18,442 nt of DNA from SLFT01 sp964493075 (lineage in GTDB: Bacteria > Hydrogenedentota > Hydrogenedentia > Hydrogenedentales > CAITNO01): NCBI GenBank assembly GCA_964493075.1, contig CAZBNU010000070.1:1-18442 (forward strand), written 5' to 3'. Made by a program: the position numbers and the translations under genes. Below are positions 1 through 8,003 of this stretch, piece by piece; within the stretch, counting starts at the first letter, position 1; every line of letters starts with the position of its first letter. The notes beneath the pieces are model-generated. The model did no database searches and was not told where the DNA came from. It was given only the letters and a program-made list of their open reading frames with translations.

Positions 1-1217
1 TCATGCCAGGATTTTCCCAAGACAGGCTCCAGGTCAATAAAGGCAAAACGTCGCCGCAACGCAAAATCAACAAGGGCGAGGGAGCGGTCTGCAATGTTCA
101 TGGTACCAATGACATGCATATTGGAGGGTACATAAATTCGTTCTCCTACCTCACGTCGATAACATAATTCCAACGCCTCGGATGGTGTCCGCTTATCTGC
201 TTCCAGTAATGTCAGAATTTCTCCAAATATCTGAGCAGGATTCCCTCGGTTAATCTCTTCAATGACAATAACATACTTGTTTTTTGGATTTTCTTTTGCA
301 ATTTCTACCACCTCTATAAAAGGACCATCAACTAAAGTCAGTTTCCCCTCTCCGGCAGGCCTCCAGCCCCGAATAAAATCTTCATAGGAAAGATTTGGAT
401 GAAACTGCACAGCACGCAGTTTACTCTCATCTTTTTCACCGATTAAAGCAAAAGCCAAGCGTTTGGCAAGCCAGGTTTTTCCTGTCCCGGGCGGTCCCTG
501 TAGTATCAGATTCTTCTTGGTACGAAATCGCTCCAGTATTTCCTGCAAACGTTGACGCTTCAGAAAACATCCTTCTTTCAATATATCATCTAGAGAATAG
601 GGTTTCAGTGGGGGAGGATCGGGTTGTCCACCTTCAGGTGGATCGTTAGGCTCGTTTCCATTCTTGGTTGTTTTCGGTGGGTCTTCATAAATCCAGGCGG
701 CATAGGACAATTCAGGAAAGGAGTGAACAGGATAGGTGGCATCTTCAAAAAGCGTTTCCAACTTGTCTTTAATGCTCAAGTAATCGTTAGCGTTACAATA
801 TTTTTTAGGGCCATTTTTTTCTATCTTAATACCGAGTTTATTCTCGATGTAAATTCGAGACTGACCTTCCAGGGTCGGGTAATTCCATGGACGAATCCAA
901 AAGAGCCCCATTGTGATATTCCATCCAACCCCTTGACGTTGAGTAACATTATCGTATGCCTTAACAAAAGAATCGACATCATCTGTTTCTTGTTCATCAG
1001 CAAATCGTATTGCCGCCTCGAAAAACTGCCACAGTACTTTAATATCCTCTGCTTGTGTACTTCTTGCGTAAGAAAAGTACCATGACCGCTGATTGTTAAG
1101 TAATGGAAGCCCTTCAAAAGACTCAGGCAAAGGCTCATCAATCTGTAAAAACTTTGCCCATTCTGCCGCAATAGATTTACGGTTTGTATCTGTAATACCA
1201 CGATTGAAAGTTCCCAT
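1..1217 (-). CDS. mcrB: McrB-type AAA+ GTPase subunit of a modification-dependent restriction system (3' end cut by window edge)
   Basis: The minus strand reads open from an ATG at 1217 to the window edge (405 codons seen). Walker A GPPGTGKT lies at residues 241-248, followed by RAVQFHPNLSYEDFIRGWRP, the acidic Walker B-like stretch VIVIEEINRGN around residue 320, and the sensor-type GTMNIADRSLALVDFALRRRF around residues 372-392, where the N of GTMN is N374. This is the McrB signature. In the family, McrB is the GTP-hydrolysing motor that works with the nuclease McrC to cut modified DNA; mcrC would be expected beyond position 1. Residues 1-200 (FNRGITDTNRK, QRSWYFSYARS) are the family's N-terminal helical region, then a Pro/Gly-rich linker. 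The gene begins directly after the TAG of the EVE gene, in the same frame, and no ribosome binding site precedes its ATG. It may therefore be the second half of one broken gene, or be made by termination-reinitiation. Family call is sure; the start is not. Confidence 0.9.
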   Translation of the reverse strand, partial: MGTFNRGITDTNRKSIAAEWAKFLQIDEPLPESFEGLPLLNNQRSWYFSYARSTQAEDIKVLWQFFEAAIRFADEQETDDVDSFVKAYDNVTQRQGVGWNITMGLFWIRPWNYPTLEGQSRIYIENKLGIKIEKNGPKKYCNANDYLSIKDKLETLFEDATYPVHSFPELSYAAWIYEDPPKTTKNGNEPNDPPEGGQPDPPPLKPYSLDDILKEGCFLKRQRLQEILERFRTKKNLILQGPPGTGKTWLAKRLAFALIGEKDESKLRAVQFHPNLSYEDFIRGWRPAGEGKLTLVDGPFIEVVEIAKENPKNKYVIVIEEINRGNPAQIFGEILTLLEADKRTPSEALELCYRREVGERIYVPSNMHVIGTMNIADRSLALVDFALRRRFAFIDLEPVLGKSWH

Positions 1218-1904
1218 CTAAGTAAAGGGACAAATATCTTTCATGGGTCCACTTGAACCGTCTGAGAAATGGTCCTGTAAATAAGAAGAACCAAGTATTC
1301 GGGTCACGATATCATGGGCAGTGGCAACAAGTTTTGTCCTGTCGTTACGATATTCAAGCAGCTTATCTGCCATGGCAACATAAAACCTACTCCATTTAAA
1401 ACGCTCCTCTTTATCCTGTTGGTCTCCGAAACGCCCTGCCCAGAAAGGTCTGTTTCGAAACTCTTTTATATCTTGATGTTCATTTTCAAAAGTAAATCGA
1501 ATCAATGCATCCGCAGTCCATTCTCCTGGTACTATCCGCCAAATGGTTTTAAGACTCGTGTAAAAATACCATTCTCGTGTTCCCTTAACGGGAGTCCAGT
1601 CGACTTCTATTTTGCGTCCATTCCCCATATTTTTTGTTACAGTACCCACTGCCTTTATAGCCATTGTAGACACAGAATACCCGCGGTTATCAAAAGGCAA
1701 ACCATTTTTACGTGTGTAAGAAGCCTTTATAGCGATACGATCTCCAGGCTGAATGGACTTGACCTTGTCCAAGTATTTGTCCTCGTATCCATTTTCCCAG
1801 ACACCTTCTTCAATAAAGCGCTGTGTCTGATCATCAGTTCCGCCGTATGCAGCCCCAACAAACCAATAGACCTTGCTGTTTGTTCCTTCAGACTTGATAT
1901 CCAT
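1218..1904 (-). CDS. EVE-domain protein, N-terminal half of a split EVE-McrB
   Basis: 228 residues from the ATG at 1904, chosen because GGAGG sits 5 bases upstream; in-frame starts at 1949 and 1916 have poorer sites. The start KVYWFVGAAYGGTDDQTQRF and the stretch GDRIAIKASYTRKNGLPFDN are typical of EVE (PUA-like) domains, which bind modified bases in DNA; residues to about 125 form this domain. A helical stretch follows and the protein ends at SSGPMKDICPFT, then TAG. EVE domains fused to the front of McrB AAA proteins are known, and from memory the fused family continues PFT-x-x-G-x-FNRG. Here PFT, TAG, MGTFNRG fits that junction with one codon replaced by amber. The likely role is recognising modified invading DNA for the downstream GTPase. 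Whether it works as a separate protein, is fused by readthrough, or is a broken gene cannot be told from the sequence. Confidence 0.85.
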   Translation of the reverse strand: MDIKSEGTNSKVYWFVGAAYGGTDDQTQRFIEEGVWENGYEDKYLDKVKSIQPGDRIAIKASYTRKNGLPFDNRGYSVSTMAIKAVGTVTKNMGNGRKIEVDWTPVKGTREWYFYTSLKTIWRIVPGEWTADALIRFTFENEHQDIKEFRNRPFWAGRFGDQQDKEERFKWSRFYVAMADKLLEYRNDRTKLVATAHDIVTRILGSSYLQDHFSDGSSGPMKDICPFT

Positions 1905-1935
1905 CACTTCCTCCATGCAGTCAACTTCTTGGAAA

Positions 1936-2010
1936 TTATTTTTGTTCATCAAAATACAGGGGAATACAAGGACTATACACTAACTTCATTTTTTGTCTTT
2001 GCTGATTCAT
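1936..2010 (-). CDS. Possible 24-residue upstream ORF (leader) of the EVE-mcrB unit
   Basis: ATG at 2010 is preceded by AGGAGG, 9 bases upstream, the best ribosome binding site on the minus strand in this region. The product would be 24 residues (MNQQRQKMKLVYSPC...), ending at a TAA at 1936-1938, 31 bases before the chosen EVE start and in another frame. No family is recognised. It could be a small protein, a leader peptide that couples translation to the EVE gene, or chance. The good ribosome site is the only support. Confidence 0.3.
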   Translation of the reverse strand: MNQQRQKMKLVYSPCIPLYFDEQK

Positions 2011-2059
2011 CTTGTCCTTCCTCCTGCTACCTTTGGGGTATTCGCATGCTTTTATGCCG

Positions 2060-3370
2060 CTACACTTCCCAGCCGGGGCGGCGGGCGTAGGAGAGCAGGC
2101 GATTGGCTTGTTCGTCGTTGTCGAATTTTTCTTTTATGGGATCCCAGGTGAGTTTTCGTTTGAGTTGTGTGGCGATGCCTGCCAGCAGTGTCAGGCTCAT
2201 GGAGCGGTGTGCTGTTTCGGCGTTGCAGATGGTGAGTTTCCGGGTGCGGATGCATTCGAGGAAGTTGCCAGCGTGTATGGGGCTTGCGTAGACGCGCTCG
2301 TCGGTGGGCTTGAGTTCGATGTCGAGGATACCAGGCGGATCGGACATGATCCTTTCGCGGTCAACAGCGATGCGTCCTTCGGTGCCCACACAGCAGACGC
2401 CGCCAACGGAACCGACGTCTTCACCGGGGTATTTGCAGCAATGCACGACGGGACCGTTTTTATAGCGGAACACCGTGTGGTCGTCTTCGTAGTCTATTTC
2501 ATTGGGGCCTGGAAATTTGTGTTCGAGATTCCATTGTACGATGTCGAAATGGTGGGGGCCCCAGTTGGGATCGCCGTAGGAGAATACGCCGCAGTTGGCG
2601 TTGCCTCCTGTATAGGGTTGCCAGGGGCCGGGGCCGACGTAGAGGTCCCAGTCGAGGTCTTCAGGTACGGGAATACCGCCTGTGGCAGGCTGGACATTGG
2701 CGTTGAAACCGCCGCCGGGGCTGTAAGCGTAAATTTCTTTCAATTCGCCGATGTAGCCGTTCCGGACGAGTTCGCAGGCTTTGCGGAATTTGCCGCCGTA
2801 TTCGGCTTCGGAGCGCTGTTGGGTACCGGCCTGGTATACCCGCTGATATCGCTTTGACGTATTGGCGAGCAGTCGCCCTTCTTCTATGGTCAATGCAACG
2901 GGTTTTTCGCTGTATACATCCTTGCCGTTTTTCATGGCCATGATGGCCATGTTCGCGTGCCAGTGGAAGGGCAGCGCCATCAATACGGCGTCAATATCGG
3001 GACGGGCAATCAGGTCGCGAAAATCGCGGTAGGCTTCGCAGGACTGGTAGCTGCCCGTACCGGCAAGTTGCGCGTAATGATGGTTGACCCGGTCACGGGA
3101 ACTCTCCCTTTTTTTCTGCCAAACATCGCACACGCCCAGCACCTGCACTTCCTTTCGTCCAAGATAGCCGCCCGCCACATAGGTCCACGAACCACCAAAG
3201 AGATGGCCGGAACCCTGGCCGCCCTGGCCGATAAAGCCCATGGTGATGCGTTCGCTGGGCGCGACGGCGCCGCCCTTGCCCAGGACACTGGCATGTACAA
3301 TGGAGGGAAAGGCGGATGCTGCCAGGGAAGTTGCCAGAAAATCGCGTCGTGATAGTGTTGTCTTTTTCAT
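2060..3370 (-). CDS. Gfo/Idh/MocA-family oxidoreductase with Tat signal
   Basis: 436 residues. The N terminus MKKTTLSRRDFLATSLAASA carries the twin-arginine motif SRRDFLA, so the protein is probably exported folded with its cofactor. The Rossmann nucleotide-binding motif is GFIGQGGQG at residues 45-53, the family motif EKP is at 155-157, and the C-terminal catalytic-type motif is NWGPHHFDIVQW. Family members oxidise or reduce sugars and inositols, or act on glycosides, with NAD(P). The Tat-exported subgroup is expanded in Planctomycetes, Lentisphaerae and relatives. The gene starts 2 bases after the large HEAT/FG-GAP gene; its ribosome site (GGGAG, 8 bases from the ATG) overlaps the end of that gene, so the two are probably co-transcribed. 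The exact substrate cannot be read from the sequence. Confidence 0.93.
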   Translation of the reverse strand: MKKTTLSRRDFLATSLAASAFPSIVHASVLGKGGAVAPSERITMGFIGQGGQGSGHLFGGSWTYVAGGYLGRKEVQVLGVCDVWQKKRESSRDRVNHHYAQLAGTGSYQSCEAYRDFRDLIARPDIDAVLMALPFHWHANMAIMAMKNGKDVYSEKPVALTIEEGRLLANTSKRYQRVYQAGTQQRSEAEYGGKFRKACELVRNGYIGELKEIYAYSPGGGFNANVQPATGGIPVPEDLDWDLYVGPGPWQPYTGGNANCGVFSYGDPNWGPHHFDIVQWNLEHKFPGPNEIDYEDDHTVFRYKNGPVVHCCKYPGEDVGSVGGVCCVGTEGRIAVDRERIMSDPPGILDIELKPTDERVYASPIHAGNFLECIRTRKLTICNAETAHRSMSLTLLAGIATQLKRKLTWDPIKEKFDNDEQANRLLSYARRPGWEV

Positions 3371-3372
3371 GA

Positions 3373-6300
3373 TTAGTTCTCCCGTCTCTGCAGAAATACG
3401 TGGACACCTTTCTTGCTTGAAGTGACCACATCCAGCAGACCGTCTTCGTCAAAATCACATACTTCAAATTGTGTTCCCACACCCGAATTATCATCAATTA
3501 TGTGTTGCGTATAGGCCACCTCGCCGGGTTCGGGTCGTTGCAGTTCGTACCAGCATAGGATGGCAGGCTCCTCTGCGCCCGGATCATGGCCGTTATGCGA
3601 ATAGTATCGCTTTCCGGAGACCATGTCCTGGAGGCCGTCGTTGTTGATGTCAGCCAGAATCAGGGCATGGGTTTGAGAAAAACTTTTATCAATTTCATGG
3701 CGGGTGAAGCCGCCGTCCTCGCCCTGCTCGAACCACCACACACCATATTCATGGGCGGAACTGGTGAGCACATCATTGCGTCCATCGCCGTTGGCATCGT
3801 ATACCAGCATGTTGGCGCAGGCAGGCCCGAAATCGGCACGACGCAACTCCCAATCCGGGCGGGTGACATCTGCTGGCCCCTGATACCAGCCTTCGGTAAT
3901 CAGCACATCGTTTCGGCCATCGCCGTTAACATCGCCGATGCCGAGTCCGTGTCCGAATACTTCAAAGTCATCATGCACATAAGACATGGGATAGGCCAAC
4001 CAAGGGGCTGTCACGTCCTGTCCCGGCAGGAAGAAGGTGATCCTTTTGTTCAGGGCGAAAAGCGGTTCGGGGTTGCCGTCCCCCGTCAAATCACCGAAAA
4101 CAGGCGTTTCGCCACAGGCGGCCGTCGCCAGCAGGTATTCTTTCCAGTGTTCATCTACCGGGCCGGGATTTTTATACCAGAAGGCGGGCGCACCCGGAAA
4201 TCCCACGACAATCAAGTCCGCCCATCCATCCTTATCCACATCCATCACGAAATCAGCGAAACTTCGGCTGTACCCTTTGGCGGGATCATGTTTTTCTGGA
4301 GGACGTATTTCGTGGATATTCCAGTCTGGCGCTTCGTACCAATAATCGCCAACAAGAATGTCCTTCAAGCCGTCCCGGTTGACGTCCGCCACGGCGACGC
4401 CTTCCGATCGAAATGCCGGATCAATAAGCGCATGGATAAACTGCACCCGATCGCCCGGCACCGGCACGGCATTCAACACCTTGCCCACATCCATCAGTAT
4501 CTGTATGACTGTTTTGGGAAGGGCAGCCTCCTGCGCTTTGCGCATGACTTCCGGGAACACGCCGCCGACGGCATCACGATTATCCGCAACCAGAACTTTC
4601 GCAATCTGTCCCCAGGCAACCATCGCTTCCGCTATTACGTCCTTTGCATCGAGAAAGGCTTCTGCTTGTTTCAGTGCGCCGAGGGTGGGACAACTCCCAA
4701 GCGCACCCAGCAGCAACCTTTGCTCTGCGGGACGTTCGGCCAAGACCAACGCTTTGGTCAACACCTCTTCCCTGTCTGCTTCGTCCATCGCGGCGTTGGA
4801 AGCCAAGCGTGCAATACCGCGAAACACCAGTGTTCGCTGGCTGAGGTCTGTAATGGTGTCGGGCAGGGTTACCAGACAGGTCAAGGCCTCGGGACTGTCG
4901 GATTTTGCCAGCGCCTGGATAGCGGCATTCTTTTCCGTTTCATCTGTGGCACGAGTGGCACTGTTTAGTGCCTGTATAAGTTTCTTATCATTTAAGCGTC
5001 CACAAACATCCAGCAGGGCGCACCGTACCGCCAGATTTTCTGTTCTTAATCCAGCCAGAATGATGTCGGTAATTTCCTGTGAGGCTTCAAAGCGATTCCC
5101 GATCGTTGCGAGCGCCCCTTGTATTGCTTGTCGGCATGTTGAATCTTCAACGCGTTCCAGTGCCAGGCAAAGCAATTGACTGTCTGAAGCGGCGCCAATT
5201 TCCGCAAGGGCTTGTGCTGCCGCTGCGAGAATAACACCGTCGCTGTTTTGCAGCAGTTCCTGAATGGCTGGAAGCACGGAAACGTCGCGCCGTTTTCCCA
5301 TCACTTGAGCAAGCATCATCACCTCCTCCGTATCGGCCTGTTGCAGGCAGGCCAACAGTGATTCCGAAACCTGCGGATGATTGAGCCGAAGCAGGGCGTT
5401 AAACGCAGCATCACGGCATGCCTTGTCACCATGAGCCGCCGCCTTGATCAGCGCGGGTACCGAGGAACCATCACCGATCAGCGTCAACGCCTGTATGGCT
5501 GCGAGGGATATGGTCGTGTCCTCACTACTGACGAAAGGTGCTAGAGCCGGTGCAGCGGCAGTGTCACCCCGTTGCGCCAACGCGCCAATCAATCCGGGAA
5601 GTACCTGCGGCGAAACCTTATCCAACAGGGTGCAACAGGATGCGGTAATCTCTGACCCGCCTACCTCGCGAACAAGGGGCAATGCAGCTTTCCAGAGCAC
5701 CTGATTGTCGCCTGTTAACGCGGCGGCAATTAACGCACCGGCTTCTTCACCGGCAGTGCGAATCATGCCGCTGTAGGCGGCGGTGCCCACATATCCCTCT
5801 GACCATTCCTGGTAGAGTTCGTTATACAGCGTGTATGCTTTCTTCTTATCCTTTGCAGACAAGGCTTCCGCGCAGCACAACAGGGAATCCAGGGCAACAC
5901 TCTGTGTCCGACCAGTCGCCTTTCGAGCAGCGGCCTTTAGCGGATCAATACAAGCGGCATCGGCGATTTTGCCCAGCGCCAACGCCGTGGACATGACAAT
6001 GGCAGGGTCCGAATCTTCGAGGAAGGGTGCCAGCAAGATCGCATCTTCCGGATTTCCTTTAGCGCCCAGACTTTCAATGATGCCCGCCTTCGCAGTGCCT
6101 GTTGTTACAGCAAGGGCATCACGCAACGCAGCAAGGGCTTCCGGGTACGGCATGGCGGCGAGTGCAAGCCGTGCGGCATGAGATGTGGTTTCCTCCTGTA
6201 GGCATTTGGCCAGCGCAGGCACGCTTTTCACGGTGCCAACCTGGGCCAGTTGCGCACATATTTTCTGTTTGTCGCCGTCGAACCCCTGCTGATTCAGCAC

Positions 6301-6948
6301 GGCAAGAAAAAATTCCTCTTCATTCATGCCCACCGTCCAGGGAGGCGTGCTCCCATACATATCCTCGCAAGTATCTGTCAGGGTAATGGCAATGAGATTT
6401 ATATTGACGGAGGAATCCGTATTAGCAACCTCAATCGCCACCAAGGGCAGTTCCGGTTTTGGATTTCGCACCGAAAAACGCCAGAATCCAATCGTTACGT
6501 CTCCCGTGGTATGTTTCAGGACGTCGGTGTGTGCCTGCGCCGCAAATGGCAGGGCGCCCGGTATCCACCAGTCCTGAATATTGATGCCGTTTTGCAGGGG
6601 AACTTCCACCTCCTCGCCGTTCTCATACACGAGGATATAAGCGCCTATTTTATTTCCCGCACGCTCTGTGAAATGCAGGAAATGGACGCCGGCAGCAATC
6701 GTGGGTTCAAGATCAATACGTTTCTTCTCGCCAGGATTCACCCGGATCAGCATATCCTTCAACTCGAAAGCAATGCCATCAATCGCCTGCTGTCCCATTG
6801 GTGCATGATTGAAAAAGCCACGTACCCCCGGTTCAGCCGCCGGGCCCAAGTCCAAAGTAGCCAACCCACTTGCATACGCCACCACTGAAATGACCATTAA
6901 AAACGACATACGACAAAGAATGCTGGCAAGAGTTTTTCGTGTAAACAT
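3373..6948 (-). CDS. Exported HEAT-repeat plus FG-GAP/VCBS-repeat protein
   Basis: 1191 residues. Residues 1-27 form a signal peptide (basic start, hydrophobic SFLMVISVVAYASG). Residues about 30-200 look like a beta-rich domain. Residues about 215-830 are a long array of alpha-helical HEAT-like repeats (for example VPALAKCLQEE, DPAIVMSTALALGKIAD, DTTISLAAIQALTLIGDGS), a scaffold fold for protein binding. From residue 855 to about 1173 come seven DxDxDG-type loops (DVNRDGLKD, DVDKDGWAD, DLTGDGNPE, DVNGDGRND, DANGDGRND, DINNDGLQD, DFDEDGLLD), each in an FG-GAP/VCBS blade; together they suggest a calcium-binding beta-propeller. No catalytic motif is seen. The ribosome site AGGAA precedes the ATG. 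It is first in an operon with the Tat oxidoreductase, so a shared role in the periplasm or at the cell surface is inferred. Such large multi-repeat proteins are typical of Planctomycetes-like genomes. Confidence 0.88.
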   Translation of the reverse strand: MFTRKTLASILCRMSFLMVISVVAYASGLATLDLGPAAEPGVRGFFNHAPMGQQAIDGIAFELKDMLIRVNPGEKKRIDLEPTIAAGVHFLHFTERAGNKIGAYILVYENGEEVEVPLQNGINIQDWWIPGALPFAAQAHTDVLKHTTGDVTIGFWRFSVRNPKPELPLVAIEVANTDSSVNINLIAITLTDTCEDMYGSTPPWTVGMNEEEFFLAVLNQQGFDGDKQKICAQLAQVGTVKSVPALAKCLQEETTSHAARLALAAMPYPEALAALRDALAVTTGTAKAGIIESLGAKGNPEDAILLAPFLEDSDPAIVMSTALALGKIADAACIDPLKAAARKATGRTQSVALDSLLCCAEALSAKDKKKAYTLYNELYQEWSEGYVGTAAYSGMIRTAGEEAGALIAAALTGDNQVLWKAALPLVREVGGSEITASCCTLLDKVSPQVLPGLIGALAQRGDTAAAPALAPFVSSEDTTISLAAIQALTLIGDGSSVPALIKAAAHGDKACRDAAFNALLRLNHPQVSESLLACLQQADTEEVMMLAQVMGKRRDVSVLPAIQELLQNSDGVILAAAAQALAEIGAASDSQLLCLALERVEDSTCRQAIQGALATIGNRFEASQEITDIILAGLRTENLAVRCALLDVCGRLNDKKLIQALNSATRATDETEKNAAIQALAKSDSPEALTCLVTLPDTITDLSQRTLVFRGIARLASNAAMDEADREEVLTKALVLAERPAEQRLLLGALGSCPTLGALKQAEAFLDAKDVIAEAMVAWGQIAKVLVADNRDAVGGVFPEVMRKAQEAALPKTVIQILMDVGKVLNAVPVPGDRVQFIHALIDPAFRSEGVAVADVNRDGLKDILVGDYWYEAPDWNIHEIRPPEKHDPAKGYSRSFADFVMDVDKDGWADLIVVGFPGAPAFWYKNPGPVDEHWKEYLLATAACGETPVFGDLTGDGNPEPLFALNKRITFFLPGQDVTAPWLAYPMSYVHDDFEVFGHGLGIGDVNGDGRNDVLITEGWYQGPADVTRPDWELRRADFGPACANMLVYDANGDGRNDVLTSSAHEYGVWWFEQGEDGGFTRHEIDKSFSQTHALILADINNDGLQDMVSGKRYYSHNGHDPGAEEPAILCWYELQRPEPGEVAYTQHIIDDNSGVGTQFEVCDFDEDGLLDVVTSSKKGVHVFLQRREN

Positions 6949-7036
6949 ATCTCATTTCCTGACTAATGAATTCAGAGTGCGGCCACGATACTGTTTCGCT
7001 TTTCGACGAAGAAAATAGCATCAACTATTCTGCAAT

Positions 7037-7058
7037 AGTATAACAAACACCATGTTTG
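7037..7058 (-). promoter_or_regulatory. Candidate promoter -10 with adjacent operator-like inverted repeat for the HEAT/FG-GAP operon
   Basis: Reading the minus strand, TATACT (7042-7037) is a good -10 box about 90 bases before the start at 6948. Immediately upstream, 7058-7044, is the perfect 6-bp inverted repeat CAAACA-TGG-TGTTTG, lying in the -10/-35 spacer where a repressor would block RNA polymerase. No convincing -35 box is seen. The regulator is unknown. Confidence 0.4.
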
Positions 7059-7116
7059 AGGGTAGTCACCAATCCATTTTCCGATGAAATACCGGGAACC
7101 ACATTGTTTTTTCAGA

Positions 7117-7134
7117 CCTTGACCTAAGTCAAGG
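7117..7134 (+). promoter_or_regulatory. CRP/FNR-type palindrome upstream of the ferredoxin-hcp module
   Basis: CCTTGAC-CTAA-GTCAAGG, with perfect 7-bp arms, matches the TTGAC-N4-GTCAA form bound by regulators of the CRP/FNR superfamily (FNR, DNR/NnrR, HcpR). HcpR is known to control hcp and its ferredoxin partner in anaerobes such as Desulfovibrio. The centre, 7125.5, lies 41.5 bases before the start site predicted from the -10 at 7155-7160, which is the classic class II activator position. The identity of the regulator is inference. Confidence 0.65.
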
Positions 7135-7154
7135 ATTTTTTCTGCGTTTCGGTG

Positions 7155-7160
7155 TACAGT
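7155..7160 (+). promoter_or_regulatory. -10 box of the ferredoxin gene
   Basis: TACAGT agrees with TATAAT at 4 of 6 positions and predicts a transcription start near 7166-7167. No separate -35 box is apparent, as expected if the palindrome at 7117-7134 recruits an activator in that place. A start near 7167 also rules out an in-frame GTG at 7152 as the start of the ferredoxin gene. Confidence 0.5.
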
Positions 7161-7208
7161 ATGGACATGAACAGCGCAATGAGGCGCTGCGAACGAAAGG
7201 AAAACACA

Positions 7209-8003
7209 ATGCCGATACGCAACATGATTAAGATAGACGAAGAAAAATGCAATGGCTGCGGCCAGTGCGTGGTGGATTGCGCCGAAGGTGCACTTGCCAT
7301 CATTGACGGCAAGGCAAAACTGGTGAAGGAAAGTTATTGTGACGGTCTGGGCGCGTGCATCGGCAATTGTCCCACGGGTGCATTAACCATTGAACAGCGG
7401 GAAGCGCCAGCGTTTGAAATGCCCGCAGACGCAGCACATGTACCGACACAGGCCGTTGCAGCGCACACCACGGTAGACTATGGCGGCGGATGCCCCGGCT
7501 CCCGATCTTTCCAATTCAACCAGCCCACGCAGCCTGCACCATCTCACGGCAGCGGCTGTCCCGGATCGCGTTCCTTTCAGTTCAATCAGCAGGAACAGGC
7601 GGCACCCGCTGCGACCGACTCAGCAAGCGCGTTGACCCACTGGCCGGTGCAACTACATCTGATCAACTTCCAGGCACCCCAGTACCGGAACAGCGATATT
7701 CTGATAGCGGCAGATTGCACCGCCTTTGCCTGCGGCGCTTTTCATCCGAGACTGCTCCAGGGGAAATCCGTTGCCATTGCCTGTCCCAAGTTGGACGAAA
7801 CGCATGGATATCTTGAAAAAATAACCGACCTGTTTCAGAACGGAAACCCTAAAAGCGTAACCGTGGTGCGCATGGAAGTACCCTGCTGCCGCGGCATCAC
7901 CCAGTGGGTGCTGCAGGCGCGTAATGCGGCAGGCAGTGAGATGCCGGTGGAAGAGATCATCCTCGGCGTGGATGGTGTGATTCAGGGCAGGACAATGTAT
8001 TAA
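7209..8003 (+). CDS. frdX: FrdX-like 4Fe-4S ferredoxin, partner of hybrid cluster protein
   Basis: 264 residues from the ATG at 7209, chosen for its AAGGA site and because an in-frame GTG at 7152 lies upstream of the predicted transcript start. The first cluster motif is CNGCGQCVVDC (C14, C17, C20, C24); the second is CDGLGACIGNCP (C44, C50, C54), the shape usual for this family. Then comes the motif GCPGSRSFQFNQ, present twice (residues 94-105 and 116-127), and the C-terminal domain with WPVQLHLINFQAP, LIAADCTAFACGAFH, IACPKLDE and MEVPCCRG, which holds further conserved cysteines. Proteins of this type are encoded beside hcp in anaerobes and are thought to deliver electrons to it or to other redox enzymes. 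The usual copy number of the CPGS motif is, as far as I recall, one; the second copy here is discussed in the findings. The hcp gene follows after 425 bases. Confidence 0.88.
   Translation: MPIRNMIKIDEEKCNGCGQCVVDCAEGALAIIDGKAKLVKESYCDGLGACIGNCPTGALTIEQREAPAFEMPADAAHVPTQAVAAHTTVDYGGGCPGSRSFQFNQPTQPAPSHGSGCPGSRSFQFNQQEQAAPAATDSASALTHWPVQLHLINFQAPQYRNSDILIAADCTAFACGAFHPRLLQGKSVAIACPKLDETHGYLEKITDLFQNGNPKSVTVVRMEVPCCRGITQWVLQARNAAGSEMPVEEIILGVDGVIQGRTMY

Noticed and set aside
821..1201. 126-residue minus-strand open frame over the McrB start
   Set aside because: It overlaps the McrB frame out of phase; the McrB frame has clear family motifs.
2012..2857. 281-residue plus-strand open frame opposite the oxidoreductase
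   Set aside because: It is antisense to a well-supported family gene, without a ribosome site or recognisable motif; a result of GC-rich codon use.
3586..4968. 460-residue plus-strand open frame opposite the HEAT/FG-GAP gene
   Set aside because: Antisense to strong repeat motifs; no family features of its own.
7152..7208. N-terminal extension of the ferredoxin from a GTG at 7152
   Set aside because: It would lie upstream of the predicted transcript start and lacks a ribosome site; ATG 7209 has AAGGA.
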